Source of the DNA: Hyparrhenia diplandra
Lineage: Eukaryota; Streptophyta; Magnoliopsida; Poales; Poaceae
NCBI GenBank assembly: GCA_015847255.1
Contig: JADLZK010000264.1
Location: forward strand, 1-64,000
Direction: 5' to 3'
Length of the DNA stretch: 64,000 nucleotides
Shown here: one piece after another, positions 37,886 through 47,467 of the stretch
How positions within the stretch are numbered: the stretch's first letter is position 1
Layout of the letters: the number at the start of each line of letters is the position of its first letter
Translations under genes and position numbers: made by a program
Notes under the pieces: generated by a model
The model's database searches: none
What the model was told of the DNA's origin: nothing
The model's input: only the letters and a program-made list of their open reading frames with translations

Positions 37886-38514
37886 ATGAATTGGAGTAAC
37901 CGTCCAGGATAATTATATAGACGATCCGAAGTATTAATCGGAAGGGCAAGATCCAAACTTAGAAGGGCATCAACACCCTCGATTCGGACGTTGATCGAGT
38001 CGAGGCGGGACCTATCACCGTGTTTGAGGCTATGGTCGATAAGACGCCGCGAAGTTTTACGCTCCAACTACGGCCAATGTTCGACCTTTGGACCGGAAGT
38101 TGAGATTGGAGATCGTAGCCGAACTCAAGCTGGACTTATTAACATGGTGCAAGCCGACCCGGTTTTTTGCGGAAAGGCACACGAAGATGCTAGTGCTCAT
38201 CTCCAACATTTCACGGAGATTTGCGGCACTTTCACCATCAAAGATATACCAAGAGATGCAATCCTACTTTGCCTTTTTCCATTCTCACTTTTGGGGAAAG
38301 CGGCGATGGTTCTACGCCAACAAAGAGAAGAATACATCATGGTCACTTTGCTCCACTTTGCCTTCCTAGCAAAATTCTTCCCAATTGGCAAGACCAATGC
38401 CTTGAGGGGAAAGATTTCAAATTTTCAACAACAACACGATGAGTCCCGAAGCGTGGGGCGCTTCCAAGAATACATCTCGAATGTCCACACCACGGGACGG
38501 AGAAGTGGTTACTC
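37886..38514 (+). pseudogene. gag: Element B gag, N-terminal half, frame-disrupted
   Basis: The ATG at 37886 (MNWSNRPG) matches the gag start of A but soon meets a stop. The Gag core is readable in pieces: LINMVQADPVFCGKAHEDAS, HLQHFTEICGTFTIKDIPRD, FPFSLLGKA, FLAKFFPIGKTNALRGKISN (37991-38440 frame). Further shifts near 38330 and 38440-38500 separate it from the intact downstream frame that begins in FYHGL. Whether these breaks are real or consensus errors cannot be decided here; the LTRs of this copy show similar single-base discrepancies. Confidence 0.7.
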
Positions 38515-40821
38515 ATGCGGACCTTCTATCATGGGCTGGGCACTACGAGTACCCGTGAGACAATGGATGCAGCAGCAGGAGGTGCTTTCCTTTCACTTAC
38601 AATTTCCAAAGCTACGGAACTTGTGAAAAAGATGGCTTCCAACCACAGTTGGAATGAAGATCGTCCAACCCGCAAGAGAACAAGTGGAACGCACCCGGTG
38701 AAGGAGGTAGACACATTTGTCGCCAAAATGGACCTTATAATAAAGAAACTTGAGGATAGAGATCCTGAGTCAAGGACTGTCATGCAATTCGACTCTCGCA
38801 TGACATGTGAAGAGTGTGGCAACACTGGCCACATGGGCAAGAATTGTCCAGGAAATAAAGAGGAGGTACACTATATCAATAACAACAACAACTACCGTCC
38901 TCCACAGAATCTTGGATGGAACCAACAGAGGCCAAGCTTCCAAGGTAACTTCCAAGGTAATTATCAAGGTAATAACTTTAATCAACCTTCTTTAAGAGAT
39001 TTGGTTTTAACCCAAGGAAAAGCTATGGAAACTTTATCGAGAAAATTAGCTTCCAATGATAAAATGTTAGAAACCATAAATAATAGAATGGATAGTTTTT
39101 CTTCAGCAATTAAAACTCAACATAGCTTTAATAAAATGATAGAGGATCAGCTTGCTAGATTGGCAAATTCTATGGAACTAACCTTACCAGGTGAGATACC
39201 GGGCCAACCGAAGGAAGTAGAAACCGCAAATCTTGTCGATATATATAATGCAGGTCACTTCCACACGGACTACCTCAGGAGTGATTGGTTAGATGACTCT
39301 CTACCACCTAAGAAAGGAGATCCAGGGAGACCGATCATCACCATCCAGATAGGACCACATGAATTCAAGAATGCACTTTGTGATTTTGGCTCGAGCGTCA
39401 ACCTAATGCCTAAGGTAATTTATGAGAAAATTCATGGTAGGCCATTATTATATACATCTATGTGCTTGCAGCTTGCAGACCAGTCACTATGCTACCCAAT
39501 GGGTATACTTAGAGATGTTTGCATTAGTTTTGGAAATGCATATGTGGCTGCGGATTTTGCAGTAATTGAAACAGGGGAAGATGAGAAAGCTCCAATTATA
39601 TTGGGCCGACCATTCTTGAACACAACCAAGGCAATCCTCTACGCCCACAGTGCAAAGATTTGTTTTGATGTTCAGGGGAGAAAGAGAACATTTTATTTCA
39701 GGAACAAGAAACTTTCCTCCCCTGCTCAACCAAGAACACCATACATCTATGAGATGCCAGCAGAGCCGACGATTAAGACCAAGAAGAACAAGAACAGAAA
39801 TAAGAAGGCGCAGCCTATAAAGGTAATGATGATTAATCAGGTACGCTCAGAAAACGATCATTCACTTAAATCCCCAATGCTACAAAAGTTAGATGATCCA
39901 GGAGTCCCTACCATACATTGTTCTATTAACCAATGGAATTTCTATAATACTTATTGTGACACGGGCTCCGGCATCAACTTAATGGGAAAGGTAACATATG
40001 AAATGATATTTGGTAAGATGCCCTTGCACCCAACATATTTACATCTACAGATGGTGGACCAGTCTTTCCGATACCCAGAAGGAATTGCAAAAGATGTACC
40101 AGTGAAGATAAATGATCACTATGTCCCAACCGACTTTTTAGTCATGGACATGGGAGAAGAACAGGATCCACCAATAGTGCTGGGGAGACCATTCCTCAAC
40201 ACTACATGCGCCATCATCTACATGAGAATGGGGGAGATCCACTTCCAATTCCCTAAAGAGAAGGTACGCTTGTATTTCAACAGTTATACTACTTATGAAT
40301 ATCCAAAGAAGAACAGGTCAGCACGAAGACGCCGTCAACAGAGGAAATGGATCATGAATCCAGAAGATCACACCAAGGTACCAGCAGATTCAATAATGGG
40401 GCATTATATCAAGGCACACAGAGAAGCCATGAAGAAATTGGATAAGGAAATAAAGGAAGATTCAGCATACATCAAGGAAAAGCTTGCTCGACTTTCACCA
40501 GAAAGACAGTTTGTCACACGCAGTGAGTTCTCTGAAGAATTAGGAGAATCATGGGAAGATTATGAAGAAGCACGCAAAGAGTATTGGTGGAACAGAGACC
40601 AACGAGTTTTCTCCTTACTAGAAGAAGCCAGAAAAGAATTAAAAGCTAAAAAGGTAAAGTCCCATACACCTAAATCATCCTTAGAAGTAGAAGAACCTAC
40701 CACTCCAGACAACAAGGAACAATGGAGTGAGAAAGAGGCAACTCCTAGTACACCATCAGAAGAAACATCGATCAAACCATCAGAGCCACCAATTGTGACC
40801 ACTGACATACCCTGGGAGTAA
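38515..40821 (+). CDS. Element B Gag C-terminus with two tandem retropepsin-like domains
   Basis: Open frame of 768 codons; the ATG at 38515 is internal to Gag, so the real protein starts upstream. Domains in order: end of Gag core (residues 1-50, MDAAAGGAFLSLTISKATEL); zinc knuckle C98-X2-C101-X4-H106-X4-C111; an Asn/Gln-rich linker; a conserved SRKLASNDKMLETINNRMDS segment near residue 180; protease-like domain 1 with D290-F-G in place of D-T/S-G and a flap-side ILGRPFLNTT near residue 365; protease-like domain 2 with canonical D482-T-G-S-G and VLGRPFLNTT near 560; then a charged Lys/Glu-rich tail ending in DIPWE. No reverse transcriptase follows. The same two-domain order occurs in A. Domain 2 is the likelier active protease. 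A role as packaging/maturation polyprotein supplied to or by an Athila helper is inference. Confidence 0.85.
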   Translation: MRTFYHGLGTTSTRETMDAAAGGAFLSLTISKATELVKKMASNHSWNEDRPTRKRTSGTHPVKEVDTFVAKMDLIIKKLEDRDPESRTVMQFDSRMTCEECGNTGHMGKNCPGNKEEVHYINNNNNYRPPQNLGWNQQRPSFQGNFQGNYQGNNFNQPSLRDLVLTQGKAMETLSRKLASNDKMLETINNRMDSFSSAIKTQHSFNKMIEDQLARLANSMELTLPGEIPGQPKEVETANLVDIYNAGHFHTDYLRSDWLDDSLPPKKGDPGRPIITIQIGPHEFKNALCDFGSSVNLMPKVIYEKIHGRPLLYTSMCLQLADQSLCYPMGILRDVCISFGNAYVAADFAVIETGEDEKAPIILGRPFLNTTKAILYAHSAKICFDVQGRKRTFYFRNKKLSSPAQPRTPYIYEMPAEPTIKTKKNKNRNKKAQPIKVMMINQVRSENDHSLKSPMLQKLDDPGVPTIHCSINQWNFYNTYCDTGSGINLMGKVTYEMIFGKMPLHPTYLHLQMVDQSFRYPEGIAKDVPVKINDHYVPTDFLVMDMGEEQDPPIVLGRPFLNTTCAIIYMRMGEIHFQFPKEKVRLYFNSYTTYEYPKKNRSARRRRQQRKWIMNPEDHTKVPADSIMGHYIKAHREAMKKLDKEIKEDSAYIKEKLARLSPERQFVTRSEFSEELGESWEDYEEARKEYWWNRDQRVFSLLEEARKELKAKKVKSHTPKSSLEVEEPTTPDNKEQWSEKEATPSTPSEETSIKPSEPPIVTTDIPWE

Positions 40822-43053
40822 TGAACAAAGAACGGAAGTCTTGTTTGGAGGACTTTAATCCCCGAACCTTCGCCGAAAGGTAATTTGGTAAGTTATCCAT
40901 ATTCAATTCTCAGCTTTGCATATTTACTTTCATCAATTGCATGGCACGTTTCCCTTTTCAAGTTGCATTAGAAAATGATAAAAATATATTAGTGCTTTGC
41001 ATGTTTAAAAGCTTAAAGCCCCATGTGAGTAAACTTGAGGTTTGACACCCTCAGAGATACTCACTGTGGTGGCATAAAAATAAAATAAAGATGCATTCAT
41101 CTTTTCTTGCATACGAACAAAGAAAATCCAAAAATATCTTTTCTGCTAGAAATCCCAGGCGACAGAAGCAATGTGGCTAAACTCTAACACTTAATCAAGT
41201 TCCACTAGCTTTGTTGTCTATTTGAGTTTAGCAGGACTTCGAAGGAGAAGAGACACGATGCCATTGTCATCATCTACCTCAACTCCCATCAACCCGACAT
41301 TTCAATCAAGCTTGGGGGAGAGCACCCCCAGTTATCCTGATAAGTATTACTACCACTATTAGCTAGATATTTGGTTTGCTAAGTTTGCTTTAGTTTGCTT
41401 AAGAGTGAGTCTTTATAATCTTTAAGAGTCTTTGCTATAGTATAAATGATCAAGAGAGAGTGTACACCTTTGTGCTTTTGCTCAATTAAAATCTTAAAGG
41501 AGATGATGAATAGTTGCTCCGTCGTAATGTCTTTCAAGTACCTAGCTTTCAAGCTTAATTTCTCTCGAAGCTTAAATATAAAACTGCTTTGACTTGAGAT
41601 TTACCCTAAACCTAAATTCTGTGGATTGCAAATGCTTGCTCTAGAGTCTAGGTGATTGACGGATATGATATATGAAAGTTTTGAGCTGCTATTTCTCTTA
41701 CTCCTAGTGACACTAGATTTCTGGAGACTTATCTTTTGAAAATTATAAAAATATACATGATAAGTTCCGTATGATAGAGTGTTGAAACTCCTACCACAGC
41801 CAGATATACATGCTCAATAGATTAGGAAAACCCTTTTATATATATATGCTACTTGCTTTGCATTGAGTTTGTTCAACCTTTGTCGACCCTTAGAAACTTG
41901 TCATGCTGATGTACACTCCATCCACCCATCCACTATATATATTTCATTCCACTAGACTCCACTCATATATATATGCTGCTTTTATCCTGGAAGTACGCAT
42001 CTACCATACATTTCCATTATATATCCACCAAATATGTTCCACTCCTATCTTGGGAGAAGAACAACCAAAAATATTCCATCCATTCCATTCAACAATCTCA
42101 TAAAGCTCTAATCTATCTCAAAAAGTCTATTGCAAAAAGAGACTTGGGTTGTCTTATTTAAAAAAAAAAAGAGAGAAAAAAAAAAAGAGAGAAGAGAAAA
42201 AAGGGGGATGAAAAACGGACAAGTGTCCTACAGGCGAGTAGAGCCTACCTCCCTAAAAGAAAAAGAGAATAAAGGAGAGTTAAAAAAAAATGGACAAGTG
42301 TCCGCTGAAAACAATGGGTACTTAGATGCCCGCCTCTCCATAAAAAAAAAAAAAATAATAGTATGCAACCCAGGTTCTCTCAAGTGTTTTCAAGTTTCAA
42401 AAGAGAGATGATTTTTCAGAGAGCTATAAAAGAATTAGACTTTTTCTCATTCATTTCATTCATTTCACACCTACCATCATATTCATTTCATTCCATTAAG
42501 CACATGCATCAGTGTGACTCGTGACTTTGGATCCATTGTTTGAGCTTACAATATATGCTTAGTAAGTAAATTTAGTTTTCTCCCCACCTATGAACTCCAG
42601 ATATATGCTTTAGATATAGGGTGAGAGAGAAGAAGGCATAGTGTCCTACTGCCTTAGTCCAAAAATACCACATATGAAAGAAAGGTAAAACAACCTTATT
42701 GCCTTAGAGAGGATCCACCAGTACCACATATGAGAGATTTGAAAGAGTCATACTGAAGGAACTTTGAGTTTTATTTCAAAAATCGGTAAAAACTCGAAAT
42801 GATGGTTGAACAAAGAGTTTGAGACCTAGTGCTTGACTTGATTGTTCTATCTTTCAATTGCCCAAGACCCAAGAAAAAGCTAAAAGCTCCATGATTAAAG
42901 GTAATATGGGTAAGTTGAAGGTTGAAATAGTTTATCAGGAGATGAAATTTTGTTTGAAAGCATTTGTACTTTTGAGGTGTGAAAGCGTTGCAAAAGAACT
43001 CCTGATCCAACATGGTCTTGCTAGGGACTAGCAAGAGGTAAGCTTGGGGAGCT
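40822..43053 (+). other. Element B long 3' untranslated region and polypurine tract
   Basis: About 2.2 kb without coding potential, alignable to A and H. Landmarks: caagcttgggggag followed by agcaccccc (41308-41330), gatgatgaatagttgctc (about 41502), ggacaagtgtcc at 42217 and again near 42292, each followed by an exon-like gagtagagcc or cccgcctctcc phrase, an A/AG-rich run (42160-42210), and gagagaagaaggcatagtg (about 42624). The polypurine tract aagcttggggagct lies directly before the right LTR. Confidence 0.75.
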
Positions 43054-44837
43054 TGTTGGTATACCTTATAGCATAAAATATAGAGGTTTTTAAAACGAAA
43101 ATAAGGGCTTAAAATGAATATCAACATAGTATAGGGGCTTGACTAACATGATTCCACTAGTTTTGGTGATTTATATATTTTCGAGGGGATTAAACAGAAA
43201 ATACCCAAGAGTTTGCAAGCCCTACGACATAAAGACGTATCCGTGACGTAACCCAACATGGAACCTACACTAGAACATTCCGAAGAGACCGAGAGAGCAC
43301 CGGAAGGAAGGTGGGGCCCACTGGCGAGCCGGCGGCGGCCCACTCGAGGGGCATGGCGGCGCCGCCGGTGGGACCCCCCCGTCGGCCTCCCATTCAAGGT
43401 CGGTTCACCACCGCCTATGAGGAGCAATCTAGTCCATCCATCAAGGTCGGTTTGATCCAAGGGCTCCCGTGCATCCTCTCGGGGCTATATAACAAGACCC
43501 CTCGACCCTCGGGTGAAACCCTAATTCATTCCCAAGTCATTATCATTCAAGTCATCCAACTCCAAGTCAAGACCCTAAGCCCTAGTTCCACCATAACAAG
43601 AGCAATAGCTATCTAGGCTAGTTCTAGAGGAAGTCAAGTATTGTCTTGAATTCCTGATCGTCAAGAAGTAGCGGAAGCAAGAGCTTCTCGTGGCTTCTCT
43701 CTTGTATTCATCATTGTAAGTATTAGTTAGAATACAATTGCTATGACTTTATTCTATTTAATGATTATATTCTTATTTATATGTTTCCATGCTTATTATG
43801 ATTATATATTTAGTTTAGTGTGTTTGTCTTTATATTCAAGCATGGAGTCGTATAGCGCTCATGTAGAGAGCTCCTATATGGGTGGTCGACAATGTGTAAA
43901 CGTGGTGTTTATACAACGTTTGCCTGCGACATCACCCTATATTCAGGAAGTGTGGTAGATCGTGGATGTGATACTCCCATTGAGTCCTTTGGAGTCCACC
44001 CCGAATGTAGGGCTAGTTGAACTTTGTTACTATGGTAGGTTGGTTTTGTTCCTAATCTTCCTTAGTAATATTCACCATGTGTAGATATAATGCTTTCATA
44101 CGATGATGACTAGATGTATTGCACTAATTGTAGTATGCATTGACATATAATTAGGAGTAACTTAGGGATATTCCATCTTAGTCTACCTATACCATGATAT
44201 TTAGCAGTTATGACACCAACTAGTGGCATACCATTATCTTTGACTTGGAATGTTATTATAATTATCATTATTGTTTATCATTATTATTATCTTTACCTTG
44301 TGACTTACCTAGTTTGAGTTTAGTATGATGCATATGGTTTACTCTACATTACACCACTTTGCAAGTGAATCAATATTAAATCATCAACCTACCCATAGCT
44401 TACCCCTCTCCTTTTCGGTAGAATATAAATACGATACCGGATAGAATCACGGTGAGATGCTACAATAGGGTAATTCTATCCGTGCGCTTGCGGATCGATA
44501 CCGAAATTATATTATCATAGCAAGAGTTTTAAGTGTTATATAAAGAATATCCGTTCACGCATTTCTTTAGCGTTGTGAGCTAGGGTGACAGACTAGTTTC
44601 ATAGGCAATGCTAGAATGTGTGGCACGACTTTTTTGTGCCTATCGTGGTGAGATTAACTCCACCATCGATAATGTTACGAAGTCATAAACCATAACTAAT
44701 TCCGTCTAACTTTATTTCTCCGACGACTTTTATTGGAATGTGAGATTAACTCCACATCCAAGCTAACTTATTAGATAGATACCATTTATTCATTTCTAGC
44801 GCCGTCCTAGATGAGGATTGTGTTAGAGATGTCAACA
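43054..44837 (+). repeat. Right LTR of element B (1784 bp)
   Basis: Nearly identical to the left LTR. It contains the TATA (43486-43493), the donor-like gtaagtatt (43716) and the intact U5 hairpin (44478-44495). Confidence 0.93.
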
Positions 44838-46054
44838 GACACCCGGTTGCGCACCTCGCCGATGGCACCCACTCCGCCGACTCCCGAGTGCCATCGTTCA
44901 GTCCAGTGTACTGGAACCCGGGATGATCCCTCCGCTTGAGTGGCTGTGTCCGGCGCTCTACGAAGGTGTGCGCGATGTCGATGCCATCCACGTGCAGATC
45001 GTCAATCATCTCCACCAGTTCCATCACCCGCTGCATATCATTGGCCTGGGGCTCCTCGTTCCAGCGTGGTCTCCTCACCGGCACATGGGTCGGATCAGCC
45101 GGTATCGGCACCTCCGATTGCGGCAGGTAGAACCACCGCGTGAACCAGCGCGCAACGTTGGATGGCAGCGGCGTAGTGGGGAACTGGCCCGCTCGGTTCC
45201 CCCGGAGCTTCACATACATGCCACCCGCGATGCGCGACCCAGAGTCCCCCTTCAACCCGACATAGAAGAAGTACCTCCACAGATTGAGGTTGGAGAGGAT
45301 GCCGAGGAAGCACTCTTAGAGGGTGATGAAGATGGCGATGTCGAGGATGGCGTTCGGCGGCAGGTGGCAGAGCTGGAGCCCGTAGTAGGCGAGGAGCTCC
45401 AGGAGGAACGGGTGCGCCGGCATGCCGAACCCGCGCCAGAAGTGGCTCTCGAACACCACTACCTCATCGGTCTGAGGCATGGGGTACGGCTCCACCTCCG
45501 GGACCCTCCAGCCGGCAACAACTTGCTCCGGCAGGACGCCGGCGTCCACGAGTTCTTGGACAGTGTCGTCGGTGGACTGCGACGCGGTCCACTCCTAGTC
45601 CATATGGATGATGGGGTCCTCCGTCGCGAGGGGCACGGGTCCGCCCGCGCCCGCACCACCAGCAGCACCACCGCGGACCGGCGGTGGGGCTCCGCCGTGT
45701 CCTTCGGCAGCACCTCCTCCGCGTGACCTCGACGCCCTCCACGCGCGCACGGCGATCCATCTCCCCCGAACGGTTCTACATTTCAAGAAGATGAACAGTG
45801 TCAATAAAAATTGAAAAGCTTCCAATCCAGATCCAAATCGACTTCATTTGAACTCAATCAACGGCAAATCTACAGATCTACAAGGCACTCACCTTTGGCG
45901 GCCGGTGGCGGCGCGATGAAGGCCGAAATCCGGCGGCGTGGCCACGAACCCTAGCTCCGGCCATCAGTAGCGGCGGTGGGAGAGAGGAAGGCTCGGGAGG
46001 ATGGCGTGGCTGCGTCCGGGCGGATGAGACGAGGAGGTGGTGGGTCTTTGCTGG

Positions 46055-46062
46055 TATTTATA
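46055..46062 (-). promoter_or_regulatory. TATA box of the antisense gene of element C
   Basis: Tataaata on the minus strand, about 160 bp upstream of the first donor (45892) and 300 bp upstream of the ATG at 45760. It lies outside both LTRs of C, so the antisense gene appears to have its own promoter. Confidence 0.6.
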
Positions 46063-46986
46063 GTCCGGCATTTGCGTCCCTTGGGTTCTTTGCATGGGCA
46101 ACCGTCTTGGCGCCCGCGGGCCCGCGCCTCCCCATTTCGGGTTGAGTGTGCGTGCGTCGGCGGCGTCGGTTGCCATTAATGCGCTTTCGGTGTGTGTGCG
46201 CGCTGCGGCGCTGCCACGCGTCCCCCCTCATTTCTCGCGCCGGTTTGTTCCCCCACACGATCTGGGATATTTATTGACCTGATACGTTGCCTTTTAGATT
46301 TTTTGGGACACGAGCGGTCCAATCTTCTCGGTGAAGCTTCATCCATATCTTGGGTTGTACAGATTTTCTGTTTGACTTTCCCTTAATTCCCGGGCTGCTA
46401 AGATACATTGCCGTTATGATGAGGCCTGGATATTCTCCAGGTTGGTGATGCGCGTGCCTTACCCATGCATGGTGCATTAGCACCCCACGTCCGGGCAGAC
46501 AGACAGTGCTCGGGGACTCCAGGTGTGGGCTGCATCCTGGAGTTTGGTCTCTGCGCCAGTTAGGTTTCCGATTACTCGGGGACTATCGCTCGATTTTCTC
46601 TTATGACCCTAGCAGTACGTGATAACTCACCTACTCCTAGGCTTGGGGACTAAGTGGGCACACTTCACCTATGGTGAATCGTGCTCATTTCATTATCTAT
46701 GTTTTGAGTGTTTTATCACTCTACGTGGGCACACTTCGCCAGAAAGAAAAAGATTTTTTTCATTGGAGCACCCAGCATCCAGCAGGCGGATTCGTCAAGA
46801 CTAGACTGGTCGGAAGCAATGGAAAGAAGCTACAGGAATGCAGACGGCTGGTCGAGAGCTGTCCCAGGCTAGTCGGCGCTTAACTAGACTGGTCGACACC
46901 GTATGAAGACTGGTCGACAACACCTCCCGATGGTCGAAGCATCAAGACTCTCTCACCTGCAGCATACAGCGTGCTCGGGGACTAGC
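46063..46986. other. Element C 3' region with polypurine tract and repeated ctcggggact motif
   Basis: Non-coding in the sense direction and upstream of the antisense promoter. The motif ctcggggact recurs at 46509, 46575 and 46974 (the last being the polypurine tract beside the LTR), with a variant cttggggact near 46642 and another copy at 35417 inside the antisense gene. No gene recognised. Confidence 0.6.
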
Positions 46987-47467
46987 TGTGGGGGGATGAA
47001 CCCCAATCCCCTCACGGGCCCCTACGGGCTAGGCCTTCCAGGCTGGCCCAGGACGACGGACTGAAGCCCTTGGCGTTAGAAGACCGCAATCATCGGGGAT
47101 CACGGCCTAAACGTGGTCGCCAAGATAGTTTCCTAGTATAGCTCTATCGTAATCACTACATACTTTCCTATTGTAACCAATCAGGATAGATCTTGTCAGA
47201 AAGGATCTGACCTGTAACCCTGCTCCCCGGACTATATAAGGAGAGCAGGGATCCCCCCCGAGTGACACGATATTCTCAATCAATCAATAACAAACTAAGC
47301 AGGACGTAGGTTTTACGCCATCAAGGCGGCCGAACCTGGGTAAAACCCGTGTGTTTTGTCCTTCGCTCGTTCTGCTTAACATCTCGTTAGCCGTCTAGCG
47401 CACCTCTACCGCTCAATCTACTAGCTAGGCATACCCCTGCTAGACTATCGCCGATAAACCGACGACA
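46987..47467 (+). repeat. Right LTR of element C (481 bp)
   Basis: Starts tgtggggggatgaacccc, TATA at 47233-47240, ends accgacgaca, followed by the TSD cctct. Confidence 0.92.

Larger units (their letters stand above)
35926..44837 (+). mobile_element. Element B: young non-autonomous Athila-like Gypsy retrotransposon
   Basis: 8912 bp, starts TGTTGGTATACC and ends gagatgtcaaca, with a perfect TSD gacac at 35921-35925 and 44838-44842, inside the antisense gene of C. The LTRs (35926-37712 and 43054-44837) are nearly identical apart from scattered small differences, many of them single-base indels in GC-rich spots, so this is one of the latest insertions here. Primer site for tRNA-Asp, gag, zinc knuckle, two protease-like domains, a long 3' UTR and a polypurine tract are present. 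Reverse transcriptase, RNase H and integrase are absent and there is no space for them, so it must be mobilised by another Athila-like element. Confidence 0.92.
33644..46062 (-). pseudogene. Spliced antisense gene of element C (Transposase_28 / 'putative gypsy type transposon' family), split by B
   Basis: Minus-strand gene convergent with pol. A TATA (46055-46062) precedes a non-coding exon ending at 45893 with donor GTGAG. After a 5'-UTR intron (acceptor at 45776-45778) an ATG lies at 45760. Coding exons: 45775-44838 continuing 35925-35842 after B; 35758-35450; 35374-35247; 35169-34814; 34744-34344; 34244-34140; 34053-33644 (stop TGA). Donors are GTAAG except GTATG at 34139, and acceptors are CAG or TAG. 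The N-terminal domain has FESHFWRGFGMPAHPFLLEL, YYGLQLCHLPPNAILDIAIF and WFTRWFYLP, as in the plant gypsy-associated PF04195 family (from memory). A later exon is coiled-coil (RRLQEELEECREALREARQ). It is broken by TAG (45595-45597), TAA (45316-45318), frameshifts in the coiled-coil exon and the B insertion. Molecular role unknown. Confidence 0.75.
22403..47467 (+). mobile_element. Element C: Tat-type Gypsy retrotransposon with an antisense gene, interrupted by D and B
   Basis: Two 480-bp LTRs (22403-22882, 46987-47467) flanked by a perfect TSD cctct (22398-22402, 47468-47472) in the right LTR of A. Order: LTR, primer site, ORF1, Gag, protease start, [D], RNase H tail plus integrase, convergent antisense gene [split by B], 3' region, LTR. 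Reverse transcriptase and most of RNase H are missing. Tat-lineage Gypsy elements of grasses, for example Grande and RIRE2-like families, are known to carry extra antisense frames between pol and the 3' LTR, which fits. C carries many frameshifts and stops and cannot be autonomous. Confidence 0.88.

Noticed and set aside
45464..45760. Alternative minus-strand Arg-rich frame from the same ATG as the antisense gene
   Set aside because: The ATG is probably right, but the conserved domain lies in another frame, so a frameshift in the N-terminal part is more likely than a separate protein.
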